Assembly (NCBI GenBank): GCA_030141605.1
Contig: JAQGDQ010000066.1
Span: 684,001-724,692 of the forward strand
DNA: 40,692 bases
Source of the DNA: Tubiluchus corallicola
Lineage: Eukaryota; Priapulida; Priapulimorpha; Priapulimorphida; Tubiluchidae
Reading direction: 5' to 3'
In this document: piece after piece, positions 1-12,500 of the stretch
Layout: every line of letters starts with the position of its first letter
How positions within the stretch are numbered: position 1 is the first letter of the stretch
Notes under the pieces: model-generated
What the model saw: only the letters and a program-made list of their open reading frames with translations
What the model was told of the DNA's origin: nothing
Database searches by the model: none
Translations under genes and position numbers: made by a program

Positions 1-524
1 AAAACTATAATTATGAGAGGTTTGGCTGAGCAGAATTTGGTTCTTTCCCCAGAAAATGGATGATTATATATGTCTTAGTCCCCAATTAACAGTGCACATG
101 ATTTCCTGAAAGCTGAAATGTATAATTAGGTATTTGCTTTAAAAATAGCGTGCTTGTTTTTCATCTGATTTCTCTATAACTTGTATGAATGAGAATTCAT
201 ACCAAATTACACATTGTTTTTGCAAATTATGTTCTTTGTGTTTCGCTCTGTTGTACTTATGTTTTAACCATTTCTATGGTGTCAAATTGTGATATTTAAA
301 ATATGAGAGCGCTCTCCTGAGACTTGTCTCTTTTTACATAAAACATGTAATACCCTTTATAAACTCAGTGATTATGGTGAAAGCTTCTGAAATAATGTAT
401 AATCATTGATACTATAAACAATATATGAATTATATACTCATAAAGTTACGTGTTTTATGTTAAATTGGAACATTGATGAAAATTACTAATGTTGTTTCAT
501 TTTGTTTATTTGCTAAACTTTCAG
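1..524 (+). other. Partial intron upstream of exon 1
   Basis: This is AT-rich non-coding sequence ending in a pyrimidine-rich tract and AG at 523-524. I see no exon, RNA gene or mobile element in it. The 5' part of the gene (N-terminus and earlier extracellular modules) must lie before this window. Confidence 0.75.
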
Positions 525-1186
525 ATAAAGTACGAAGTATAGAGTTATATATTGACCCAAGTGAAGATATTTACTACACAAACGAACCTCATGAAGTTTT
601 TTTGCTTGCTAACTTTTCTATACCTGAACTAAGCCTTACTTTAACTGTTAACATGAGACATGGATTTATCTTTGAAATTTCCCAGCAGTTTAATGCTACA
701 TATGATTATCAATTTCAACATACGTTTTTTAAGCCTGGCAATATAACGCTTGAAGTAATTTTCAAACTAAACCATGTGGACACACCTGTTTACTGGAAAT
801 ATCTTAAGAATGTGTATGTTAAAGACAGATTGGGTAAGTGCACTTTGTCGGATTTCATACACAGCGCTGGTCAGGAGCCATCAGATGCCCCCAAACATAG
901 GATGCCATATAAATTTTCAGTTGGAGCTGTTTCAGTTATGGATTGTACTCATCCAATACGTACAGTGAAGCATAAATGGGGAATGTATGTGGTAACACAA
1001 GTGCATTTTCTACCAAGTCCTGCGTATCTTCGATCTAAAAATGCTGATGTGTACATGCCGGTGGAAGTTCCAACCACTTCGTTTGAATTAAATGTGCCTG
1101 CGTATTTACTGAGAAGTGAAAAATACTTGGTAATGCATAACCTTACAGTTCAGGCAGACGATGAGATCTACTACCGGACAAGCTTG
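525..1186 (+). CDS. Exon 1: PKD-like domain and start of REJ region
   Basis: The acceptor AG is at 523-524 and the donor GT at 1187. The exon starts with the last two bases of a split codon and ends in phase 0, giving residues 1-220. Residues 1 to about 105 look like a PKD-type beta-sandwich: alternating hydrophobic strands, then a TFFKPGNITLEVIF stretch that matches the usual pG-x-Y-x-V-x-V end of PKD repeats. The WDFGDG motif is missing, so it is a degenerate repeat. Residues from about 110, with KHKWGMYVV and then PAYLLRSEKYLVMHNLTVQ, match the strand pattern that opens REJ modules. A strong donor-like G|GTAAGT lies inside at 833/834, but the frame stays open and family-like beyond it. Intron 1 (1187-2130) holds a hAT-like terminal repeat from 1346 and a two-copy 25-bp tandem at 1448-1497. 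Confidence 0.9.
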
Positions 1187-3482
1187 GTATAAAATTGTTT
1201 TTATTATTCATATGCTTGGAGTATGCTATCCAAACATTACTATTGGATAGACATTTCCTGTTTAAATTTTAATTTCAGTAGCTTTTGCATTCTAATATCA
1301 AAGGTACGATTATTATAACCAAATAAAGTAAACAAAACTCAATACCAGGGCTGGGAAATCTTCACGGACTGGGCGATGTAGATGTAATATGTATATAAGA
1401 CTACTAAAGTGTGATAGTCTTGCTGAGATTCTAATATTGAGATTGTCATTAGAGTTCGTAAGGATGTTGCCGATTAGAGTTCTTAATGGTGTTGCTGAAT
1501 ATTTTTGCCCCACTTTTTATTTGGTTGCGTATTAGAAGCAGTTGTGTTTGCTTTTCTTTATAGGTTACCCAGGATTATTTACTTTTCAGCTTTATTGAAT
1601 CGTATAGAAAAAGAGAGAAATTCAGCCAATTTCGGGTTTTCCTAAATTTTGAAGCGGCTGTTTAAAATTTGAAAAGCCTTTCAGGTGGTTATGTTTGAAT
1701 CCATGAATAGAAAAAAATCAGTTTAAAATGACTGGATTGCTGTTGTGCAAATAATATTGTTATCAACTTCCTGGGAAACAACTGAAGTTTTTTTTGCAAG
1801 CCTGTCAAAACTAAATTCAACTCTCGGCAACAGCCTTTATTAGCAAGATGCTATCACTTGCAGTAAACTAGTGAATGTTAAAGCAAAAAGCCTCAAATTA
1901 AGTACATGTGATTGAAATTTGAATTCGTCATGTAATTTTGATAATCCACACAGTGTGTAGCCGTCTCAGCTTTAAATGACAAAAGTAACAACTGTTCTTC
2001 GCTGTTCAGCATTATTTTTGTTTTTGCAATAAACAAATTGAACATTCGTAAGTTTTTATCATTTTTATTGATTATGATTTATTAACTGTTATGTCAATTT
2101 TTGTTAATTTACTGTCAATTAATTTTTCAGGCCTGGATTATAGTAGATCATATGGACTTAAGACCTGTTATTGATGGTGGAGCAAAGCAGATAATTAGAT
2201 GGGACAGTGACGTCTTAATCAGTGCAAACAATTCTTATGACCCGGAAAATGAGTACTTTCAGGATAAATATAATCATCTACGTAATCCAGACACTTTACA
2301 CTTTTCAGATGTGTTATTGCAAAGACAAATAGCAGCATACAGGTGATGGTTAAATGGAAAAATTGATTGATCTTAGAGTGCAAGCCAACTACAGTAGTAA
2401 TTTTATTTGTATTTACATCTGCCATGTCTTAGTATCTTACAATTGATCAAAATTAACAAAACATTTGAAAAAGCTTTAACTTACAAAACCAGTGTAAAGT
2501 GCCATTTCTTGGCAAACTGACACAAAATGGTGTTCCTCAGCTGTTGCAATGACAAATAAGGACAGTTTATGAAACTGTAACACTAATTTGGTATAAAGTG
2601 ATCTAAGATGTGTACTAAGAAAATAACCAGCTTCAATTTTGCATCTGGAGAATTCCTTGAATATAGAATCTATCAATATTAGAGTGTTGTTGTATGCCGT
2701 AAAAACTTTACACTTCTAAAGTCAAATGATAATAATGAGAAGTTTGGTGATTTATGCATTATGTATTATAAATAATTTTATTTATCAAACTACTTGACAT
2801 AAACATACATAACTATGAGATTAATTTTTGATAAGCATGTCACTGCAAGGTTGATCCCAAATCAAAACCATGTCACTTAGCCAGATTGGCAATATGATTG
2901 TGCAGTCTGTCCAGTGAGTTAAAGTAGCAGGTTGAGGCAGAGCAGCAGAGATCTGACTGTAGTATTCCATACAAGGTCATACGGTCAATTTGTAATGCTT
3001 AGCCACTTCTGTAAGATATTATGTGTGACTATAATACGAATCACTGGTCATGTTGGTCTTCATCATTTTTGGCATCATCGTCGTCATCATCATCATCATC
3101 ATCCCATTGTCATCTTTATCCAAATTTTTTTGCTATTATTTTTACTGCTAAAATCATCATTTTTTTATTCATATGCTTTTTATGATAGATTTACTTGGTA
3201 TTGTTACAAAGGATCAATGGAAAGTGATGTCCCTCCTGGAGGACAAAGTTGCTTTAGTGACAGTCCGGCTCTTTTTGCAAATCGTAGCAGAAGTACGTTT
3301 TTGTGGACAGTATTTTCATGCTAAAACAATTTTAATGTATACCAGTAAAGCATGACATTATGTGCCAGTCATTGTATGAAACTAGGAAACAATGCAGAAA
3401 GCTGGGAAGCTTGTAGAAGCATTCCAAAATGCTTAATGTCCAACTTTGCATTTCCTTTGTTTGCCTTTTCCACTTTCTCCCT

Positions 3483-3563
<81 letters not shown>

Positions 3564-6500
3564 GTTTCTTTGTAAAATGGATTCACTACAATCTCTTAAG
3601 TACTACTGATACACAGTCTTTAACTGAAGTTGCAAGCATAGCAACTTTAGTTTACATTTGCTGCAAGATAATAAGATGATACTAATAATTTGCTGCAACA
3701 ACATTTTTAAATAAATAAACGATTCAAATAAATTCCTCTGACAGCAGTAACTGTGCTTCAGCTAGTGATAGGCTTGCCGACCAGCTGAACGTTAGCAAAG
3801 GCCCTTATGTGTTCCAGCTGTAGCTGGCTTTGTCAATTTAAGTGTGCTGAATTCAAAAATGATATGTGCCGTTTTCTTCATGCACATATTGGAGTTCAAA
3901 ATGGCCAGCACTATTCTTAGAACTTTGAGCTAGGTTTAATTTTTTTTACAATTTCTGCACTATACTAAATAGTGCATGTAGGATTTTATACAAAACATCT
4001 CTTGAAAATAAAAAAGAGTGATTATTATTTTTTTAAAACCTTCACTTTTTCAGCTTTTATTTTCTTGTTTAACAGATTCGGTTTTTCACATTAAGGCGAG
4101 GAGTTTGGCTAAGCGACAACCATATACGATCTATATGGGATTTTCACAGTTCGATAGAAAAATTCGGTTTCTAAAACAAGAAATTATGCCTTATGAGGGT
4201 CTACAGCCGAGTATTAGTATAAGGTATTTTCAGTTTTGTTGTATTGTACTGATTTGCTCATATGTCAAGGTAGGTTGCACAGGGTTAGTTTGAAAAAAAA
4301 TAATTAGTAATTGCTATGCTCACTGCAGGAAAAAAAGTGCAATAACAAGCTCATGATTCAACTTCTACCAGCAATGGAGGTGTTGGAAATTGTCTTAGGT
4401 TTGTCTGAAAAGGAACTAATTTTACATTTCCTTAGTTTTTTCATTTTTATTCTGTTGTCATTTTCTTGGTCATGTTTCTAAAATAGTTTTTGCTTGATTT
4501 TTGTGGAAGTATGCATGCATTTTTTATCATGAAATTGCCTTCAGAAGAATGTAGAATTAAATTAAAAAACAGTTGCTTTGGGTTAATTTTAGTTGTGAAA
4601 TAAACTGCGGAGTTAAAGTTGACCCGCTGGAGCAGTTGCATCTGACCGCTGACTGCATAAGATGTAACAGCAGTTTTGAGTTCCACTGGTCACTGAAATT
4701 CTGCACTTCTGGCAAAACAATTGACTTCGAACGCGATGTAGTTTTGTCTAAATTGGTAAAGGTAAATGACCATCTGGTGGTGAAAAGGAATGTATTTGCA
4801 GAAAGTGATTCGTGTTTGTTGGAAGTCGAAGGTATGTAAATTATGTGCTACATATTTATGAGTTCTTTTAAGATTCTTTGCACATGTTTATTCTCATTTC
4901 ACACAATTTCCATGTATTTCATCAAATAAGTTTTTGGGAGTCATATAGCAAAAAGGGCTTCTTTTAATACTAAGTTACTTTGTGAGTGGGCGTCATAATG
5001 TTTTGTTGCTGAGAACAACGAAAAACATGTTAACGTATTACATGAATGAAACCAACAATAACTGGTTGACTGCACACAGCAAAACTGCAAAAACAAATAA
5101 ACAAATTATATGACTGTGAACTTGCAAGCGAGTAACAAAAACAACTTTGGTTACAAGTATTCTTAAATTTTGTGTTTTCATGAAATACTTGTTGGTATAT
5201 GGCTCAAATCTGTAAACCATTTCTGTTAGGAGGCTGTAGTGAGCTATCTTGCCGTTGACCATTCTTCTTGCTGCATTTATGTTAATCTGGTTATAGACGT
5301 CTCTGTTATAATTTTTTCTTGATTAAAATTTAGCCCAAAATTTGTTTATTGTTGCCTTGTTGGTTGTTATTCACATCAATAAGTTGTAAAAATTATAGAG
5401 ACTCGTTTGACTGGTGTGTATATATTTTATTTTGACTATTTTTAGGAGCTGCTCCTGGTTCGCAGTATAAAGGCTTTACGGCTTATCATTTTTTTGTGAA
5501 TGAACGACCTGTTGAAGGCAGTTGCTCTGTCTCACCGCTTCGAGGTTATTAAATTTCATTTTCTTTATTTTTTATATGTTAACGTACTATAAATTCTTGT
5601 GCAGTCTTAAGTTGTTTTTCTTTGTAGCTAGAACTATTATTTTCTTGTAGATCATATGTGCGTTAAGTCTTGATTGTATCGTGACTTAATTTGGCCATTC
5701 ATTTTCAATTTCTTATTTGCATTTAGTTTTAAATTACTTAAAAAGTATTTTCTTACTTTACAAAATGCAGAACAAAAATCTGTTTACGATTGCCTTTGAT
5801 ATTGTCGATGACGGAAAGAGGTTTTTAACGTTGTTGTAGTCACAAACTACATGCATTAGAATGATTAGGTGAAGGAGTAATTTTTGTCTGGATCTTTAAC
5901 TTATACAATGTAATTTTTATCTGGATCTTTAACTTATATTATCAACATCAGGACTGGGCATGTATACAGCTAAAAGTCTGTAAGGTCTCACTCCAGGATC
6001 CACCACAGTGCCAGCCCATAACTCTCACATTTTCTGTATTTGAGAATATTTTAAGGCACTCTTTAAACTTAATAATGTGCATTTTGTATTCTACCAATTC
6101 TTTGTTCATACCAATATTACAATGTGTAAATCTTTGCAGTGTGGCATTTAATGAGTGCTACTTTTTCAATAATATGCTGTGGAATTAAACCAATCAGCTG
6201 CTTTAACAAAGTTACTGACAATTTTGAAACTAGAAGAATTCTCATAATTAAGAAACCTAATAAAATACAGTGTGCATAAATTAAATGAGAAAAATTCCAT
6301 TTCTTAATTTTACACATTTAAATGCTGTAATCATTGCTTGTACAGTTTTTATAATAGTAACAGATAAATAACTAAAACCTGCTCTCAGAGAAGTTTAGGC
6401 ATATATATACTAAGCTACAATATTGTATGTACGATGCACAATTAAGGTCCTGCAGCTCCATCTTACGAGCTTACAGGAAAGTTATAGTATAGTAATCAGA

Positions 6501-9500
6501 CAGACTGTTGCTACTATCATAACTAATGGCTACTAATGGGAAAAATGCAATGTTGCAAAATCCGAGGTGAATCAGATACTTCTCGGCTGCAGCAAAGTTA
6601 ATAATTGTTTACTGGTAACCAAGGTTCCGGAAGAATCTTACTTACCCCTGGTCTATAGTGTCTAGCCATTAGCTAAGTCACTATTTGCAATGCTTTCAGT
6701 AATCAGCTGGCAAGATTGTTGCCCAAAACACGTTTGTTGCAATGTTGTAGGAGTCCGTATAGTCATTACTCATTTTCTTTCTTTATTTCAAGTTTTTTTT
6801 CTTGTTAGGAATATCAACAGTTGATGAATTCTCCATGAATTGTGATGGCTACTGGGATTCGGATGTTCCACTTTCTTATGAATTTTATTATAAAACTGGA
6901 GCTGAGCCTGATGTAGTCGAGCAAAAACATTCTAAAGGTATGTTTAAGTTTTTATACTAAAATAATACCAACTATGCAGTGACCAATACTTTAGCATTGA
7001 GCTTAAATAAGTGAGACCTTTTGAGACTTGCAATTACTATACTCTAAGTTTCAAAGAAATATATACTTTATTTACTGTATACCTTTATTTTATCTTTTTA
7101 TTTTATTTCACGCATGCCTTTATTTTGTTTATTTTATTTTTAATAATGTTGTGCTGTATTGTGTACAAATGCAATTGCATTGTTGTCTTTTAAGCAATAA
7201 GGTAATTTTAATATTATAATCTTGTTTACACCTAATGAGGTCTATGAGGGACAAAAGCTTCTTAAGAAAACAATGTCCATTTTTGAGACTTACAGAGTCT
7301 GACCTTTTATTCTTTTAATATAGCAATGGCAAGTCTCAGAAAACAATAAAAATACAGATAACTGCCTAGCAAATCTACATTTTGAAATAAAAATACTACA
7401 TTAGCAATAAAGTTAGTAAGACTTAAAGTAGTAAAGTAAGTAATGAACAGTAAATGGGATGATACCAAAATTTTTAACTATTCCAACATCACTTTCACTA
7501 TCCTGTAAATCCAGTTCCACTAAAAAGCCTCAATTTGAATACAATTTTCGTTCATTCCAATACCAATTACGTTTTTCTCCATTACAATTCCAATTTCAGG
7601 AAATTTCACTCTAAATATAGCTTTAAATATCGCTCTATATATTTTGTTAGCACTTATGTGCCAATTGATTGAATTTGCTTGTGTACTAATTTTATTTTTT
7701 TGCCTTCTTCTTTTATTTAATTTTCAATTTTGTCAGAGCGAACAAAAGCAACTTTTGTGATACATTATAGTTTTCTATTATTATTATCATCATCATCATC
7801 ATCATCATCATCATTATTATTATTGTAGTTACATTCATTGACTATTATTAAAATAACGTGGTGAAAGCAAATCACAAACAAGGAATTGCGCACTGTCAAA
7901 TGACTAAACGAGCCTGTAAGAACTACAGTACAGGTCGCTAATTATTTGGCCTATTTGTTTAGTCAGTTATATACAGCATTTTGAAAGTACGATCATACAA
8001 AATAAATATTTTACTAGTCACAAAGGACTTACATTTTGCCTAAAAAGTGTAAATTTTTCTAGAACAATAACTTTTTTATATCGACCAGACAGGATCCTGG
8101 TCCAAGCAGTTGTCCCGTGCAGTTATATTTAACAGTAACAGTCTGTCTTTGTTCATTGTGTTTGCAGGAATCTTTTTGCATTATTCTGTAAAACCAGTGT
8201 TACCATTAATCCTCTTACCACCTGGAATACCAGAGAAAAACTACGTAACAGTAGTAACACTGAAGGTGGCGGACGCGTTGAAAATGGCCATTTACACAAA
8301 AATCAAAATCACGGTATGCATGCTTTTATAAGCATTACAGTCCAGTACAATGCAAATAATGAACGACATGCTAACGACATGTGATTGTGAAGTCAGGTCG
8401 ACAAATTTACAATGTGATTGTTATCAGTCTCACAAGTTGAAACAATCACTTTAATAGAAAATGTATTTTGTTGGGTTGCTTAAATATGTTTAAATATATG
8501 CCCATCTATGTGTTTGTTAACATGGTCCTTTGTTGCTTGAATTTTGACTTGAAATACACTATGACCACTCAGCTGCTATCTTTCCCTTCATACACAGAGA
8601 AAGCTTATGTTTAAGACCACATTTAGAAACTGATCGGGTTGCTACTACTGCGATTACAACATGTAGTTCCATAAATAAGTTTCAGGTACTTTTGTGAAAT
8701 GTTTTATTTTTCAACTTTTATACGTTTATTTGTAAAGTACTAATTCACCGATTTTGCTCTGTAAAGTTTTCACCATGGTTTTTCAAAAACGAATTTGTTG
8801 CAAAAGCGTTTACACTTTTTCATTTCCTCAGAGTGAAAATGCCTTCAAATCGCAAGATTATTATGTCAAAAGTAAAACTTGGGGAAAATGTCTGTTTCGG
8901 TAAGATGTAAAATTACATCTTTTCCTGAACAATGTATTTAATTTTGCCAAAATCCCTGTGAAAACTTATCACTAGTTCATGTACTTCGATTAACCCGCTA
9001 CCGTTTGTTGATGTCTTTCTGTTTATGGTAACCAGCTTTCTTTACATTACAGTATTACAATTTTCTGCTTTTTTATGTTATGACATCGCACTTTGCAGAA
9101 ATTGGAGAAAGTCAAGAAGAAACTTTGGGGAAGTTTTGAATAAATTTTTCCATTTAACAGAACTGAAATTCGATCTGAATTGTATTTTTATAAAAAAGTT
9201 GCCTATGCTAATTTAGAGGAATGTATTTGTTAATTGAATATGTGTAAATTCTGTACACATTAAGTCTTCATAGTGTATACTTTTTACTATTTTTTGATAA
9301 AAACACTCGCCGCTAAGTGGTAAACATCTTTTATTAGTCTCGAGGTTGAAACATGAATTACTTACTCATTCCTGATGGCAGTTGTACAACTTTGTGGTAG
9401 ATGTGTAACTAGAAGCCTGACATTTGATCCTTTCATAACAGTGAATTTACCCAATTATTTTTATTTTTTGCTGTGTAGGTGTATCCATACGAGTATGGCA

Positions 9501-12500
9501 AAACTTGGGATACTGCCCTAGATCACATAAAAGATATTTTGCTGCTGATACAGAACCTCATCAAAAAAATGGAGACTCGACTCACTCATAACGATATTGC
9601 TGGTAAGCTAAGTTTATTCAAAATATTTCTTATTAATCACCATGTTTTTAGTTATTGTTTGTTTAACAGGATGAATCTGTAGAATACCGGACTGGTAGAC
9701 AGGTTCTCCAGAGCAAGGACCTTCAGTTTCTTTAATTAGCCGTAGTTGCTCTTTTACTATCGTTCAAACTGAGGTTTACTATACTGTTTGCAAGTACAAT
9801 TCCTCTACATTTTGGGCATTTTCATAGTGGCGAGTTGTCTATATGGAGTATAAAGGCAGCTTCATTTTCAAGGTGTTTGTCAAAAGCAGACGCAGCAAGT
9901 GATGTATACCCATAATTGTTCCTGAGGATAAATTTGCCTTGATGTTTATAAGTCATAGTACCAGTTTAGTACTTGTGTGCAGTGCTGTATATCAGTCTCT
10001 TTGTTGTTGCTGTGTTAAAATGTAGAACATTGAGTTTCTAGCTTCATTAAAATCTTGTTTACAATGATCGTTTTAAAAAAAATTATTGACAAGTAACTGG
10101 TTCAGTGGCAGCTGGAGCTGACATTACTGTTAGTATCTGCTGTCTTGATCTTCTCATGGAAATCTGCCTGCCTGTGCCCATGTCTACAATATATGCAGTG
10201 GCTTAATGGGTGTTTAATATCTAAGACAAAACCAAGTGGTACCATTACTATTAATAGTAATACCTTTATTGGATACCTGCTTAATTATCTCTATTTATCA
10301 CTTATTTGTGTTTGATTCTTACCATCAACATTATTCATAATTTAAATGAATAGTTGTAGTGATATAAACACACTATAACATATTGTCTTATTTGTATGTG
10401 GACTATAAATATATTACTGACTGTAATTTTGTCTGTCATTTACTTGTTTCTAGGTGTCTCCCATCTGATACACCTTGCAACGTTTTTACTTAATGATTTG
10501 AAGCCTTTGGGTAATGAGACAGCAGAGATAAATCAGTTAAAAATAGATGTAAGTTTGTATAAGTAATTTATGAATTGTTGTCGCATGTCATTGCTTATCT
10601 TGTTTATAATAACTTGAATACACTCCTGTTTATTTGACCACCTTATGCTGCAATCAAAATTGTAAAAATTAGCATGTTTGTAAAAGCTCATTATTTTTGC
10701 AAAAACATAACCATCTTGCCCACTATTGTAAAATCAGAAATTATTACTTTTGTTAAAGAATTACTAGTTTTTGTAAAAAAAAAACTGGGTGACTAATTTT
10801 GCAAAAATGTTAGCCACTTTTGTGAAATACTCTTGTAAAATTGTTACTGTCTTCATAAAAACTCCTGCCCATTTTTGTTAATTACCAAGTTACTGTTTTT
10901 TTCAGAAAATTTTATACTTTTGTAAAAACAAGAGTTATCACAAAACACTAATCACTTTTGTAAAACTTACCACTTATATAAGGAATGGTCTGTTACTCTG
11001 TTTGCATGTTAATTTACACCAAACACCAGAACACGCCAGGTAGTGCAGCACAAGCATTGCAAAATCGTGGTGGTATAATTTGGTGCAACATTTTCTCACC
11101 AAATTCTCACCGTGTATGTTGAGATAAACCATTCCCACAAGAGACGGCATTAGTATAAACATTGCAGGAGTCTTGTGATATGATATAAAATTTTTCAATG
11201 TTCGATTTCAAATCTCTGAATCCAAACTTACAAAAATTTTTATTTGGATATAGCCTTAGGTCAGTGTGAAAAATCTCTCCACTAATACTGATGTTTTTCT
11301 AAAAATAAACACTTTTATTGAAACCAACACTGCAACAAACTTGCCAGTTGGAGATGGTACGTTAGCGATGTCTTCTACTACGAAGCTCAGAATTGGTAGC
11401 AACCAGGTTTAGATTTATTAATCCATTTAGCACAATACAAAATACAAATTATACAATTACAAATTGACAATGCATTGCTGTGTTATAAGGATAGCAGAAG
11501 AAATAAACTTAAAAGTTAAGTTGACATCATAATGTAATGAACTAATTATTATGCTATTGTGTAATGTAATAGTTATTACATAACTGTTAATGAAGCTGAC
11601 ATCATAATTTGGAAGTAACTAATCATATAGAAGGTAAGCTTGTTGCAATTTAAAGCCTAGTGTTCTCGAAAGTGTCCGATTTAAAAATCATTTATAAGAT
11701 TCACATAAAGTCAGTACACCTTACAGGCAAAAATAAAAATTGCAATAATAATAAATGAAGTGATAGGACTTTTCCATATCAGAGTGGATCTTTTAGCAGT
11801 AGATGATATAGTGGCTTCTCTGACTGAAAAAATAATGTTTAATTAAAGATTCAAACAGTACTTTTTAAGAGGTACGGTAACAATGTTCTCTTCTTAAAAA
11901 GAGACTAGACTGTGTGACACATGAGTGCCGCTGGTATATCGAACTGTCAGCTGATCTAATGAAAGAAAATGAAGGAAAGCCACATTACCCAGCTATATCA
12001 AATAAAGATAGCGTTCCAAACAAAAGTGTATGACCAATTAATTATGACTATAAAGGTTATCAATGCTGCTAGGCAAAAACTACAACAGTAAGATTTTACA
12101 AGACTAGCAAAAGTTTTACAAAAGTGGTTATTTTTTATAAAAAGAGTGTTTTATAAAAGTGGCTAATGTGTTTACGAAATTAGTGACTCACAAGTTTTTC
12201 CACAGATGTGGCAAAATTAATAGTGTCTGGGAGCTTTTACAATTTTTACAATTTATGTTGCAACATCATATCACTATATATTTTTGACAGGCAAATTTTT
12301 GAAGTATTTTTGAAGTGACAAGATTTCTTGCATGCCCTTGTTGGCACATGTTGGACAGCTTGCCAAAAACACCTCAAGAGAGGGAAAGACCACTGAACGA
12401 ATTTTTGTAAAAAAACTGTTTGCAAAGTTTCTGCTTTTTTTTCAAAAATCAGTCTGTTATTATTTGTGTTCAGATCAGAAATTCTCTGCTAAGCATTTTA

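Noticed and set aside
834-1186. Treating the G|GTAAGT at 833/834 as the end of exon 1
   Set aside because: The frame stays open to 1186, and the following residues match the REJ start. Splicing from 833 to exon 2 would not keep the frame.
3332-3679. Ser/Leu-rich and Arg/Glu-rich open frames on both strands
   Set aside because: They are produced by the (TC)n microsatellite at 3482-3560 and have no exon signals that fit the gene's phases.
9025-9216. 63-codon frame in intron 8 just before exon 9
   Set aside because: It is hydrophobic and Lys-rich with no family match and no acceptor in a compatible phase. Exon 8 joins exon 9 cleanly without it.
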